DNA of 64,000 bases from UBA4582 sp965657335. GTDB taxonomy: Bacteria; Pseudomonadota; Gammaproteobacteria; Pseudomonadales; Azotimanducaceae. Made by a program: the position numbers and the translations under genes. Where the stretch lies: positions 59,557 through 123,556 of the forward strand of contig CBFHOH010000014.1 of NCBI GenBank assembly GCA_965657335.1. Direction: 5' to 3'. Below are positions 1 to 8,172 of this stretch, in pieces; the stretch's first letter is position 1, and each line of letters opens with the position of its first letter. Under the pieces are notes generated by a model that ran no database searches, was not told where the DNA came from, and was given only the letters and a program-made list of their open reading frames with translations.

Positions 1-1
1 T

Positions 2-724
2 AAACGGGAGGTGTTTGACAAAGTCCATATACCCGGCGCGGTCCATGTCGAGCCAAGTGAAATCATCAATGGCACGCCTCCTGCCCCGGGCAAGCTACCC
101 GAACTCTCTAGACTCGAAACTTTGTTTGCCCGCATCGGCTACAGTCCTGACAAACATCTTGTCGTTTATGATGATGAGGGCGGCGGATGGGCTGGCAGGT
201 TTATCTGGACGCTGGACCTTATTTCTCACAAGAAAACTTCTTATCTAAATGGCGGTATTCACGCTTGGTTGGCCGAAGACGCACCGGTAACTAGCGAACC
301 AACTCAGGTGCAAGCATCCGAAGTTAACCTGACATTATCGAACCAGTTCACCGCGAACATCGACGACGTGCTCGCCAGCATTGACCAAGACGACGTGCGC
401 ATCTGGGACGCGAGGAGTGCTGCTGAGCATTCTGGCGAGAGAAGATTTTCCGCTCGTGGTGGGCACATACCCGGCGCAATCAATCTCGACTGGCTTGAAA
501 CAATGGACAGAGCCGCGTCATTCAGAATACGAAAAGATATCAAGGCGGTTTTAAGCGATCTTGGTTTGACCCCGGATAAGAAAATCATCACCCACTGCCA
601 GACCCATCACAGGTCAGGCTTAACCTACCTGATCGGTAAATCACTCGGATACGATATCCGAGCCTACCCGGGATCTTGGTCTGAATGGGGCAACCACCCC
701 GATACACCCGTTGAAACGCTATGA
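2..724 (+). CDS. thiosulfate/3-mercaptopyruvate sulfurtransferase (tandem rhodanese), 5' truncated by window edge
   Basis: This is a two-domain rhodanese that moves a sulfane sulfur from thiosulfate or 3-mercaptopyruvate to an acceptor such as cyanide or a thiol. The reading frame is open to the window edge. A GTG exists at 11, but the first visible residues already match the conserved HIPGAVH loop of the N-terminal domain, so about 20-30 N-terminal residues lie outside. The C-terminal domain carries the active loop CQTHHR (Cys about 40 residues before the end) and the family C-terminus GSWSEWG. The Cys-X4-Arg loop supports an active enzyme, but sequence alone does not separate the two sulfur donors. 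The gene overlaps psd by 4 bp (ATGA), so the two are probably translationally coupled. The same pairing (rhdA-psd) is known in Pseudomonas. Confidence 0.88.
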   Translation, partial: KREVFDKVHIPGAVHVEPSEIINGTPPAPGKLPELSRLETLFARIGYSPDKHLVVYDDEGGGWAGRFIWTLDLISHKKTSYLNGGIHAWLAEDAPVTSEPTQVQASEVNLTLSNQFTANIDDVLASIDQDDVRIWDARSAAEHSGERRFSARGGHIPGAINLDWLETMDRAASFRIRKDIKAVLSDLGLTPDKKIITHCQTHHRSGLTYLIGKSLGYDIRAYPGSWSEWGNHPDTPVETL

Positions 725-1536
725 GTCGCTTAACCGTTATTCTGCAATATCTGGTACCACAACATCTGTTATCACGCGCTGTTGGCGTCATTGCATCAAC
801 TAAAATCCGTTGGATTAAGAACCTCTTTATCTCTTCGATCATTCGCATCTTCGACGTTGACCTTACAGAGGCGGAACGTGAGGATTATAGAGACTACACA
901 ACGTTCAACGATTTTTTCACGCGCAAGCTGAAACCCGGTGCTAGGACATTCAAAGGGCCAATTAGCTCTCCCGCAGACGGCGTCGTGTCGGCCTGCGGCG
1001 CTATTGAAGATAACAGTCTGATTCAGGCCAAAGGCAAACAATATACGCTAGAAAAACTATTAGCAGATGCCAGTGTTGCGGAGAAATTCGGCAGCGGTAG
1101 CTTCGCAACAATTTACCTGTCTCCAAAGGACTATCATCGTGTCCACATGCCAACTGACGGGCAATTGCAGACTGGAAACTATATTCCAGGCAGACTTTTT
1201 TCCGTTAATAAAGCGACGACTGAGTCAGTAGACGACTTGTTTGCTATCAACGAGCGATACGTCATGCTATTCGACACCCCGCGAGGCGCCATGGCCGTCA
1301 TTATGGTCGGTGCGATGATTGTCGCCGGAATCAGACCTGCCTGGCGGGACGGCGTATTCTCACCCCGTAAATTTGACAAACATCGTTTTGAGCCACCCAA
1401 AACCCTGGATCAGGGGGACGAGTTAGGGAGTTTCTTGATGGGCTCAACAGCCATCGTGCTTACCGAGAAGAAAGTCGACTGGCGCATAAGCGCTGACGAG
1501 CCAGTGAGATTAGGTGACGCGCTAATTCACGATTAA
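721..1536 (+). CDS. psd: phosphatidylserine decarboxylase proenzyme
   Basis: The enzyme decarboxylates phosphatidylserine to phosphatidylethanolamine at the inner membrane, the last step of PE synthesis. The 271-residue proenzyme matches the usual bacterial type I length. Self-cleavage should occur at Gly241-Ser242 in GDELGSFLMGST, leaving Ser242 as the pyruvoyl group of the small alpha chain; the Leu of the usual LGST motif is Met here. The partner residues of the serine-protease-like triad are visible in PADGVVS (Asp) and YHRVHMP (His). The start overlaps the rhodanese stop (ATGA). It is convergent with epmA, a grouping also seen in other gammaproteobacteria, where epmA lies next to psd. 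Confidence 0.96.
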   Translation: MSRLTVILQYLVPQHLLSRAVGVIASTKIRWIKNLFISSIIRIFDVDLTEAEREDYRDYTTFNDFFTRKLKPGARTFKGPISSPADGVVSACGAIEDNSLIQAKGKQYTLEKLLADASVAEKFGSGSFATIYLSPKDYHRVHMPTDGQLQTGNYIPGRLFSVNKATTESVDDLFAINERYVMLFDTPRGAMAVIMVGAMIVAGIRPAWRDGVFSPRKFDKHRFEPPKTLDQGDELGSFLMGSTAIVLTEKKVDWRISADEPVRLGDALIHD

Positions 1537-1566
1537 CCGTCACGACAGTCACAGCCGCCTTGCCAA

Positions 1567-2538
1567 TCACAGACGCTGCCTGCTGAAAGTAAGTACCTCA
1601 TCAATCGTTGTTTTGGTACACAAATGCATCACCAGACGGTCAAGACCGACAGCAACACCCGCACAATCGGGCAATTCAGACATACTCGAAAGCAGTTTTT
1701 CATCTGGCGCCATTTCGATCAGGCCTCTGGCTAATCGTTGAGAATTGTTTTTTTCAAATCTCTGCCGAAGTTCAACCGGGTCTGTCAGTTCATCATAACC
1801 GTTCGCCAGCTCTAGACCCTGCCAGTAAAGTTCAAATCGACTTGCAACCAACTCATTTTGATCGTTAGTTACTGTTTTCGCCAACGCTGCTTGCTCTGCC
1901 GGGAATTCCAAAACAAAAGTTGGTTCTTCTAACCGTGGTTCAATACAGCTGGAGAAAAGAAGATCAAGACACTCATTAAACGTTGCGCCATCGTCAACGG
2001 TGTCAATGTGATCTGCCGCCAAATTTTCCTCTGCGATCAGCTGACGAAGCTTGCCAATGGGCGCATCGTGCGGGTTGGTATCAAATCGACTTATGAAGAG
2101 TTCCCGATACGTCGTGAACTTGAATTTCGACGTTTTAACCTGGGCAACATCAAGTGTTTGCTGCAACAGCGTTGCAACCTCAGTGACAAGGTCCGAAAGT
2201 GAGTACCCCACCCGATACCATTCCAGCATCGAGAATTCCGTATTGTGCCTTGCGCCTGACTCACCCGCACGAAAGGCAGGGCAGATTTGATAAATGGAAC
2301 CGCTACCATTAGCGAGCAAACGTTTCATCGCGTATTCAGGAGAGGACTGCAAAAACCAGCGATGCCCCTCGTCGAATAACGAAAGGCTTTGAATATGCAG
2401 GTCAGAGACACCACAGGCGCCTAGAATTGGCGTAGAAACTTCCGCAACCTCTCGGTCGTCAAAAAATCGACGAATCGTTCTATAGATTTTGCTTCTTTGT
2501 CGGAGCGTAGCGTTATCTATTCCCGGGCGCCAATTCAT
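1567..2538 (-). CDS. epmA: EF-P--(R)-beta-lysine ligase EpmA (GenX/PoxA)
   Basis: This class II lysyl-tRNA-synthetase paralogue lacks the anticodon-binding domain and attaches beta-lysine to a conserved lysine of elongation factor P. Its 323 residues match the E. coli enzyme. Class II motif 2 is seen in FRAGESGARHNTEF and motif 3 in GVAVGLDRLVMHL near the C-terminus. It sits 10 bp downstream of efp on the same strand, so enzyme and substrate are probably co-transcribed. EpmB (lysine 2,3-aminomutase) and EpmC are not in the window. The target lysine is present in the EF-P encoded here. Confidence 0.96.
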   Translation of the reverse strand: MNWRPGIDNATLRQRSKIYRTIRRFFDDREVAEVSTPILGACGVSDLHIQSLSLFDEGHRWFLQSSPEYAMKRLLANGSGSIYQICPAFRAGESGARHNTEFSMLEWYRVGYSLSDLVTEVATLLQQTLDVAQVKTSKFKFTTYRELFISRFDTNPHDAPIGKLRQLIAEENLAADHIDTVDDGATFNECLDLLFSSCIEPRLEEPTFVLEFPAEQAALAKTVTNDQNELVASRFELYWQGLELANGYDELTDPVELRQRFEKNNSQRLARGLIEMAPDEKLLSSMSELPDCAGVAVGLDRLVMHLCTKTTIDEVLTFSRQRL

Positions 2539-2548
2539 CGATCAGAGA

Positions 2549-3121
2549 TCAGCTCTTAACACGATTCTGGTATTCAGCGGTGCGCGTATCAACTCGAATA
2601 ACTTCTCCAATGTTAATAAAAAGCGGGACTTTTACGACCGCCCCTGTGCTCAAAGTCGCTGGCTTTGTACCGCCTTGCGCTGTGTCTCCTTTCAAGCCGG
2701 GGTCGGTATCAGTGACTTCCAACTCAACAAAATTGGGGGGCGTAACTGCGATTGGCGCCTCATTCCACAGGGTAACGAGATAGCTATCCTGCTCTTTCAA
2801 CCAACGCACACAGTCACCTACTGCCGCCTTGTCGGCACCCATTTGCTCAAAACTGCCATCGGTTTTCATGAAATGCCAATATTCACCGTCGTTGTAGACG
2901 TATTCCATATCGAAGTCCATGACATCAGCCCCTTCAAGGGATTCACCTGACTTAAATGTCCGCTCCCAGACTTTACCGGACTTGAGATTACGCATCTTGA
3001 CTCGATTAAAAGCTTGGCCTTTACCCGGTTTTACGAATTCATTCTCCAAGATAGAACAAGGATCACCCTCAAGCATCACTTTGAGCCCTGACTTGAACTC
3101 ATTGGTAGAAAAGGTTGCCAT
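2549..3121 (-). CDS. efp: elongation factor P
   Basis: EF-P enters the ribosomal E site and relieves stalling at polyproline stretches. The protein has 190 residues and three beta-barrel domains: an N-terminal KOW-like domain and two OB folds, ending in the family sequence VDTRTAEYQNRVKS. The modification loop reads KPGKGQAF with the acceptor at Lys34, exactly the residue beta-lysylated by EpmA. The gene is first in the efp-epmA unit; the 135-bp gap to the divergent fimX gene must hold its promoter. Confidence 0.98.
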   Translation of the reverse strand: MATFSTNEFKSGLKVMLEGDPCSILENEFVKPGKGQAFNRVKMRNLKSGKVWERTFKSGESLEGADVMDFDMEYVYNDGEYWHFMKTDGSFEQMGADKAAVGDCVRWLKEQDSYLVTLWNEAPIAVTPPNFVELEVTDTDPGLKGDTAQGGTKPATLSTGAVVKVPLFINIGEVIRVDTRTAEYQNRVKS

Positions 3122-3222
3122 CTTTTTTTCTCGTTAATTTTTTGGGACCCCATCATACCGCTTCAGCACGAAAAATTGCAGCGTCATTTCGCCCGCTAGG
3201 CTCTCATCTGGCTACCGGCATC

Positions 3223-3231
3223 TGATATAGT
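3223..3231 (+). promoter_or_regulatory. extended -10 promoter element for the FimX-like gene
   Basis: TGATATAGT fits the extended -10 pattern TG-N-TATAAT, 25 bp before the ATG at 3257. No good -35 hexamer is seen 17 bp upstream, as is usual for extended -10 promoters. The assignment rests on this motif and on its place in a divergent intergenic region. Confidence 0.4.
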
Positions 3232-3256
3232 GTTGCCATTACGTTGGATACGTTGA

Positions 3257-5338
3257 ATGAGTGATAAGGAACCAGTCAAGCTCCTGATTCTCGAGGAATC
3301 GCAGAATAGAGCGGAAGAGCTTATTGTACTGCTACGAACGGCGGGACGGGCGACTCGCGCACATCAGATAGAATCTCTCGCAGATTTAGTCGACAAACTG
3401 AAAAGCAAGCAATGGGATCTGTTATTGGCCAGCAGCGAGGCAAACGGCGTGTCTGCTCAGGAAGCGATTGCGACGATTCGCGATTTGGACTTCGACATTC
3501 CGATCATTTTACTGGCAGACAACAGACACATCGAATCTATTACCGAAGGCATGAGAATCGGCGCACTTGACGTCGCTCTAAAAGATGACGACGAGCATCT
3601 TGGCCTCATTATACAAAGAGAATTACAAAACCTTCACAACAGACGACTACGTCGGCGAGCCGAGGTTGAACTCAGAGAGATCGCTCGTCGCAACCAGCTA
3701 TTGCTTGATAGCTCGAGTGCCGCGATCGCCTATGTTCACGAAGGTATGCACATCTACACCAACAACGCCTATTGTGAATTGTTCGGTTATGACGATACTG
3801 AAGACTTTGCTGGCATTCCAATCATTGACCTGATCGCGACGGAAGATCAAGAACCGTTCAAAAAATTCCTCAAGTCGTTTGAACATCGCGGAGAGGATGT
3901 CGAGGAGTTTACCTGCATCACCAAAGGTGGCTCCAAAATCCTCTCTAGCCTTGCACTCTCCCCAGCGACTTACGATGGTGAAGCCTGCACTCAGATGATA
4001 TTCCGTTCCATGACGGATGAAAGTGAGCTCGAGAATCGGATCAAGGAGATATCCAGTCAGGATTTGCTAACAGGGCTATACAACCGCGTGTTTTTTGTCG
4101 AGCAACTCGATGCTGCTGTTGATCAAGCTCAAAATGGTCAAGGTTCCTACGTCTTATTTTACATCAGCATTGATCATTTCTCTCAGATTCGTGCCGAGGC
4201 CGGCATATCAAATGCGGACCTCGTGCTGGGAGACCTTGCCACCTTGATTCGTCAGCTAACTGATGAAACTCACATTATGGCTAGGTTTGGTGATGACGTT
4301 TTTACCTTGCTATATGAGACCGGGGACAAGGATGTTGCCGCGACCGTCGCAGATGAAATAAGGTTAGTGGTTGAGAATCATTTGTCCGAGGTGTCCGGGA
4401 AAAACTACCAGCTCACGGTCAGCATTGGTCTTTCACTCATTACAGAAAATGCACCCACGAGTGAAGAGATTATTTCGCGGGCTCACAAAGCCGCGGTAGG
4501 TATCGTCGCCGGAAACGGCGTTACTTTTTATCAGGGAGAGCAAGTAAGGGTCGGTGAGCACGGAGAAGCACTGCACTCTGAGGACATTGAAGAATTGGTC
4601 AGAAATGCCATTGCTGAAAATTCATTCAAGCTGGTTTTTCAACCCGTTATTAGTTTGCATGGAGACGACGACGAGCAGTTCGAAGTCTTGCTCAGGTTGA
4701 CATACGAAGATGGGCACGACTTGTTACCGGGACAATTTTTGGGTCCTGCTGAAGATGCCGGGTTACTCGAAAAACTAGATCGATGGGTGATATTACAGTC
4801 TATCAAGGCTTTGTCAGCGCATAGAGCGTCCGGGAGCAAGGCGCGACTTTTTATCAATATTACCCACAAATCTATAACAGATAACACGTTTCTACCTTGG
4901 ATCAGCGTTGCGTTAAAAGCTGCTCGGCTACCCAGCGACACTATTGTATTTCAGATCCACGAGAACGATGCCACTTCATATATCAAGTATGCCACGAGAT
5001 TTTCAAAGGGGCTGGCACAGCTCCACTGCAAGACTTCAATCAATCATTTTGGTTGTTCTTTAAACCCATTTAATCTACTCAAACACCTGACGCCCGATTA
5101 CGTCAAACTTGACGGCTCGTTTGCGCAGCAAATCGAGAACAATGCTGAAAAACAAAAAGAGCTCATCGATATGGTGAAATCACTTCAGTCAACTGGCGTG
5201 CTCACGGCAATTTCGGGTGTCGAAAGTCCACTGGTCTTGTCAACATTATGGCAGGCAGGCGTCAACTTTATTCAGGGGTACTATATTTCGCCCCCACTCG
5301 AAGATATGGATTACGACTTCGCCAGCGAGGACCTTTAA
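3257..5338 (+). CDS. fimX: FimX-like c-di-GMP receptor (REC-like, PAS, degenerate GGDEF and EAL)
   Basis: This 693-residue protein has the FimX layout and size: a CheY-like N-terminal domain (about 1-125), a PAS domain (about 145-255), a GGDEF domain (265-430) and an EAL domain (445-690). The receiver lacks an obvious phospho-acceptor Asp (WDLLLASSE). The GGDEF signature is GDDVF (345-349). EAL is EVL (476-478), the usual DDFG pair is NHFG, and the late catalytic Glu is replaced (ISGVES). So neither cyclase nor phosphodiesterase activity is expected. P. aeruginosa FimX is similarly degenerate, binds c-di-GMP through its EAL domain and controls polar type IV pilus assembly. Position after psd and before serB matches fimX in Pseudomonas, as I recall it. 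A PilB-family ATPase gene lies at 33.4-35.2 kb. Confidence 0.85.
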   Translation: MSDKEPVKLLILEESQNRAEELIVLLRTAGRATRAHQIESLADLVDKLKSKQWDLLLASSEANGVSAQEAIATIRDLDFDIPIILLADNRHIESITEGMRIGALDVALKDDDEHLGLIIQRELQNLHNRRLRRRAEVELREIARRNQLLLDSSSAAIAYVHEGMHIYTNNAYCELFGYDDTEDFAGIPIIDLIATEDQEPFKKFLKSFEHRGEDVEEFTCITKGGSKILSSLALSPATYDGEACTQMIFRSMTDESELENRIKEISSQDLLTGLYNRVFFVEQLDAAVDQAQNGQGSYVLFYISIDHFSQIRAEAGISNADLVLGDLATLIRQLTDETHIMARFGDDVFTLLYETGDKDVAATVADEIRLVVENHLSEVSGKNYQLTVSIGLSLITENAPTSEEIISRAHKAAVGIVAGNGVTFYQGEQVRVGEHGEALHSEDIEELVRNAIAENSFKLVFQPVISLHGDDDEQFEVLLRLTYEDGHDLLPGQFLGPAEDAGLLEKLDRWVILQSIKALSAHRASGSKARLFINITHKSITDNTFLPWISVALKAARLPSDTIVFQIHENDATSYIKYATRFSKGLAQLHCKTSINHFGCSLNPFNLLKHLTPDYVKLDGSFAQQIENNAEKQKELIDMVKSLQSTGVLTAISGVESPLVLSTLWQAGVNFIQGYYISPPLEDMDYDFASEDL

Positions 5339-5417
5339 GCCGCTTGACTTATATCAATGCGCGGTCACGTCATTGAGCACTAAGATTTCCGTAACTTAAC
5401 GTTGTGACGGAACGCCA

Positions 5418-5870
5418 ATGCAACCACTACCTCACCACTACGAGATTGAAGCGACCCTACAAGACAATCATGTCAACCTCAGCGCGGATAATCTGACAAC
5501 GATTGAGTCTGAACCTCCCGCTGAATTTGGCGGCCTTGGCAGTCGGTGGTCACCCGAGACATTGTTTGTCGCCGCAATCGCTGACTGTTTTTTGCTCACT
5601 TTCAAAGCAATCGCGAGGGCACATAAATTTGAGTATTTGGATGTCAAGTGTCAGGTTCAGGGCACACTTGACCGCACAGATGGCGTTACCCGTTTTACGA
5701 CGATTGTTATGCGCCCGACATTGTTACTCGACGAGAGAAAGTTGACCGACGACCTGACGCGTCAGGCCATAAGTTTATTGCACAAAGCAGAAAAAGGTTG
5801 TCTGATATCTAATTCTCTGACTTCAGAAGTGCGGCTTCGACCTTTCATTTCTACCAGGCAAAATATTTAA
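5418..5870 (+). CDS. OsmC family protein
   Basis: A 150-residue OsmC/Ohr-fold protein, a family of thiol peroxidases that reduce organic hydroperoxides. The two family cysteines are present at Cys57 (AIADCFLL) and Cys128 (AEKGCLIS), in the expected places on the central helix and near the C-terminus. The spacing fits OsmC-like proteins such as YhfA better than Ohr proper. It stands alone, 79 bp after fimX and convergent with the sulfotransferase-like gene. The substrate is unknown. Confidence 0.85.
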   Translation: MQPLPHHYEIEATLQDNHVNLSADNLTTIESEPPAEFGGLGSRWSPETLFVAAIADCFLLTFKAIARAHKFEYLDVKCQVQGTLDRTDGVTRFTTIVMRPTLLLDERKLTDDLTRQAISLLHKAEKGCLISNSLTSEVRLRPFISTRQNI

Positions 5871-5965
5871 CACCGCACGCGCCGTGCAACAGCAACGCTA
5901 TTGAGGGGCATAACGGCTGGGTAATGTAGACCAAAGCGCTGGCAAAACAATCTACCGCGATCTGA

Positions 5966-6706
5966 TCAGACTGCTTCGACCGAAGGAATTAATCTTTGCG
6001 CGTAGAGCTCATCAAAAAAAGGCATCGCCTCATCGACAACCGAACGCTGCTCTGTATCCAGCGTTAGTGTCGGTCTTCGATAAGCCTTAAACTCGGTTGA
6101 GGCCTCCACCGAGTCATACCAATACCGCGCCCAAACACCATCTGACGCACGCTTCCCCGGCGGCCATTTCAGCATAGGCTCACTAAAAGGCACACCCAGA
6201 CGATCACAAAGCCTGCACATTAACGCTTTGGGTTCTCTTAGCACATCATTCGAATCGATAATCGGTATATCTTGACCAGTGATTTCTGAAATTTGCTTGT
6301 AAAGCGATAACTGCTGCGTGATACCGATATCTTGCAGATCGCAGGAACCGCGCACTTTCGTATACGAGCTAACAATTTCAGCAGGGTGGCGTATCAAAAA
6401 GGCATGCTTTAGTTTTTTTGTCCATGCCAGATCATTATCTTCGAACAGATGATGCGTCATATGCTTCTGATATTGTAGCGGTCGGCTGCAGTCACCCCGG
6501 GACATCATTTCTGCAACCTCCTCGTAGCAAACAGACTGAGAATTAATAATCTCAGTAAAACCCGGATGGAGCAGCCGGGTTCGATTCAGGTAATAGGCGT
6601 AGAAGGGTTCATCGACCACGCAGGTGTCCGCTCTATTTTCCCAACTACGCATCATGGCTGTAGATATATTGCGTGGCCCAGACCACATGGCGATACGGGT
6701 TGTCAC
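5966..6706 (-). CDS. sulfotransferase-like P-loop protein
   Basis: A 246-residue protein resembling the cytosolic sulfotransferase fold. It opens with MWSGPRNISTAMM, which aligns with the PAPS 5'-phosphosulfate-binding P-loop, and contains FLIRHPAEIVSSY, matching the 3'-phosphate-binding R-x-P-x-x-x-x-x-S region. The lysine usual in the first loop is not at its normal place, so transfer chemistry is unproven. It starts with GTG inside the stop of the upstream aminotransferase gene (GTGA, 4-bp overlap), which implies coupled translation and a joint pathway. I cannot name the substrate; an amino- or keto-acid-derived small molecule is a guess from the neighbour. Confidence 0.7.
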   Translation of the reverse strand: MTTRIAMWSGPRNISTAMMRSWENRADTCVVDEPFYAYYLNRTRLLHPGFTEIINSQSVCYEEVAEMMSRGDCSRPLQYQKHMTHHLFEDNDLAWTKKLKHAFLIRHPAEIVSSYTKVRGSCDLQDIGITQQLSLYKQISEITGQDIPIIDSNDVLREPKALMCRLCDRLGVPFSEPMLKWPPGKRASDGVWARYWYDSVEASTEFKAYRRPTLTLDTEQRSVVDEAMPFFDELYAQRLIPSVEAV

Positions 6707-7617
6707 TGGATAACCTCTGACTCAATCATGTCTATGTACAGCCCTTGCAAGTGTCCGAGTTGAGGATAAACCTCTCCATTTCCAATTACCCTTCCATCTA
6801 CCTGCTTGACCGCGGTCAACCCGGCAAATGTACCTGTAACGAATGCCTCTTCCGCTGCGTATACATCGGCTAATGTGAAGTTCTTCTCATAAACCGGAAT
6901 GTCGTTCTGCTTACAACAGTTGATGACATTGCGCCGGGTAATTCCATCTAGGCAAAAGTCACCGCTGGACGTCCAGACTTCACCCTGACGGATAATAAAA
7001 AAGTGAGTTGAATTACAGGTTGCGACAAAACCATGAGGGTCGAGCATCAGCGCTTCGTCAACACCCGCTTTTGCAGCCTGAATACAGGCAAAAATACAGT
7101 TGAGTTTTGAGTGGGTATTTAACTTCGGGTCCTGAACATCAGGATAGCCGCGCCTTACATGTGTTGTGAATAAATCAATACCCAAAAAGTTCTCGGGTAA
7201 CAACGGCGTTTTGAACTCCGCAATGATCACAATCGTTGCACCACCTATCGTGACTCTTGGATCCTGATAAGGCGTCGCTTTCTCACCTCTGGTGACCATG
7301 AGCCTGATGTGCACCCCATCCTCCATACCATTGGCGGCACAGGTCTCCTCTATCCTTGAGATTAGCGATGATTTGCTCAGCCCGATGTCCAGATCCAGCG
7401 CTTTCGCACCATCAAATAATCGTTGCATATGCTTGTCGATAAAAGCCAGCCGACCATGATGCAGTCGAATGCCTTCCCATACACCATCTCCCAGAATAAA
7501 CCCGCTGTCGAACACAGAAATTTTGGCTTCGCTGCGTGGATACAATTCACCGTTAATATTAATCAGGATATCCGCGTTACGCGGGTCGTTAACATACTCG
7601 TGCGTACCTGTTGCCAT
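6703..7617 (-). CDS. class IV PLP aminotransferase (branched-chain/D-amino-acid/ADC lyase-like)
   Basis: A 304-residue fold-type IV PLP enzyme. The N-terminal pattern FDSGFILGDGVWEGIR, the PLP lysine at Lys171 (THSKLN) and DGITRRNVI in the C-terminal half are family hallmarks. The SKLN context is closer to D-amino-acid transaminase and aminodeoxychorismate lyase than to classical IlvE, whose motif is KAxGNY. A separate true ilvE lies at 29.4 kb, so this is not the housekeeping branched-chain enzyme. It is coupled by a 4-bp overlap to the sulfotransferase-like gene. The amino donor and acceptor cannot be assigned. Confidence 0.85.
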   Translation of the reverse strand: MATGTHEYVNDPRNADILININGELYPRSEAKISVFDSGFILGDGVWEGIRLHHGRLAFIDKHMQRLFDGAKALDLDIGLSKSSLISRIEETCAANGMEDGVHIRLMVTRGEKATPYQDPRVTIGGATIVIIAEFKTPLLPENFLGIDLFTTHVRRGYPDVQDPKLNTHSKLNCIFACIQAAKAGVDEALMLDPHGFVATCNSTHFFIIRQGEVWTSSGDFCLDGITRRNVINCCKQNDIPVYEKNFTLADVYAAEEAFVTGTFAGLTAVKQVDGRVIGNGEVYPQLGHLQGLYIDMIESEVIQ

Positions 7618-7659
7618 CTGCTTTACTCTAAATAAATCTCTTTTGGTACCATATCTTGT

Positions 7660-8145
7660 ATGAACAGAGAAGACGACATCAAAATTCGAAATGCCATGGC
7701 ATCGGAGATTGATGAAATAGGAGAAATCCTAAGGGCTTCGTTTGTCACAACAATGGCACCCATCGTGCCTGAAGCAGCGAACATCGCGTTCAATAATCTG
7801 AGGGAGCCTGAGAGGTTTGCAGAGAATTGTTGGGAGAGTTTTCGAGTGCTGGTTTCGGGGAACAAGATCAAAGGTATGTTGTTTGTTGTCGATGACACAA
7901 TAGAATCACTCCACCTTGACCCCACGCAAAAACGGCATGGCTATGGTTCGCGACTGCTGGCCTATGGCGAAAGGTCTATTCTGGAACGCGGATATCAACT
8001 CGCAAAACTCGACGTTTTGACAAAGAACAGTTCTGCGATCGCGTTTTACTCAGCTCAAGGTTGGCATATTGATCATGAATTTACCGGACTTGAAGTGGGA
8101 GACGTACCGGCCCCAATGTATCGCATGCACAAGGATCTTAAATAG
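7660..8145 (+). CDS. GNAT family N-acetyltransferase
   Basis: A 161-residue GNAT acetyltransferase. Motif A, where the acetyl-CoA pyrophosphate binds, is seen in LHLDPTQKRHGYGSRLL (R-x-x-G-x-G), followed by the motif B region NSSAIAFYSAQGW typical of the family. The gene is divergent from the aminotransferase gene, 42 bp away, and convergent with serB. The acceptor is unknown; small-molecule amines or protein N-termini are both possible. Confidence 0.85.
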   Translation: MNREDDIKIRNAMASEIDEIGEILRASFVTTMAPIVPEAANIAFNNLREPERFAENCWESFRVLVSGNKIKGMLFVVDDTIESLHLDPTQKRHGYGSRLLAYGERSILERGYQLAKLDVLTKNSSAIAFYSAQGWHIDHEFTGLEVGDVPAPMYRMHKDLK

Positions 8146-8169
8146 ATGCCAAACGGATGATTCCGCATC
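8145..8169. terminator. stem-loop between convergent GNAT and serB genes
   Basis: GATGC (8145-8149) pairs with GCATC (8165-8169), with an inner CGGA/TCCG pairing around a TGAT loop. It spans the end of the GNAT stop codon and the gap before the serB stop. There is no U-run on either strand, so this is at most a weak bidirectional terminator. Confidence 0.25.
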
Positions 8170-8172
8170 AGG

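Noticed and set aside
2489..2950. Plus-strand frame of 153 codons opposite efp
   Set aside because: It is a shadow of efp and epmA, which are unmistakable on the other strand.
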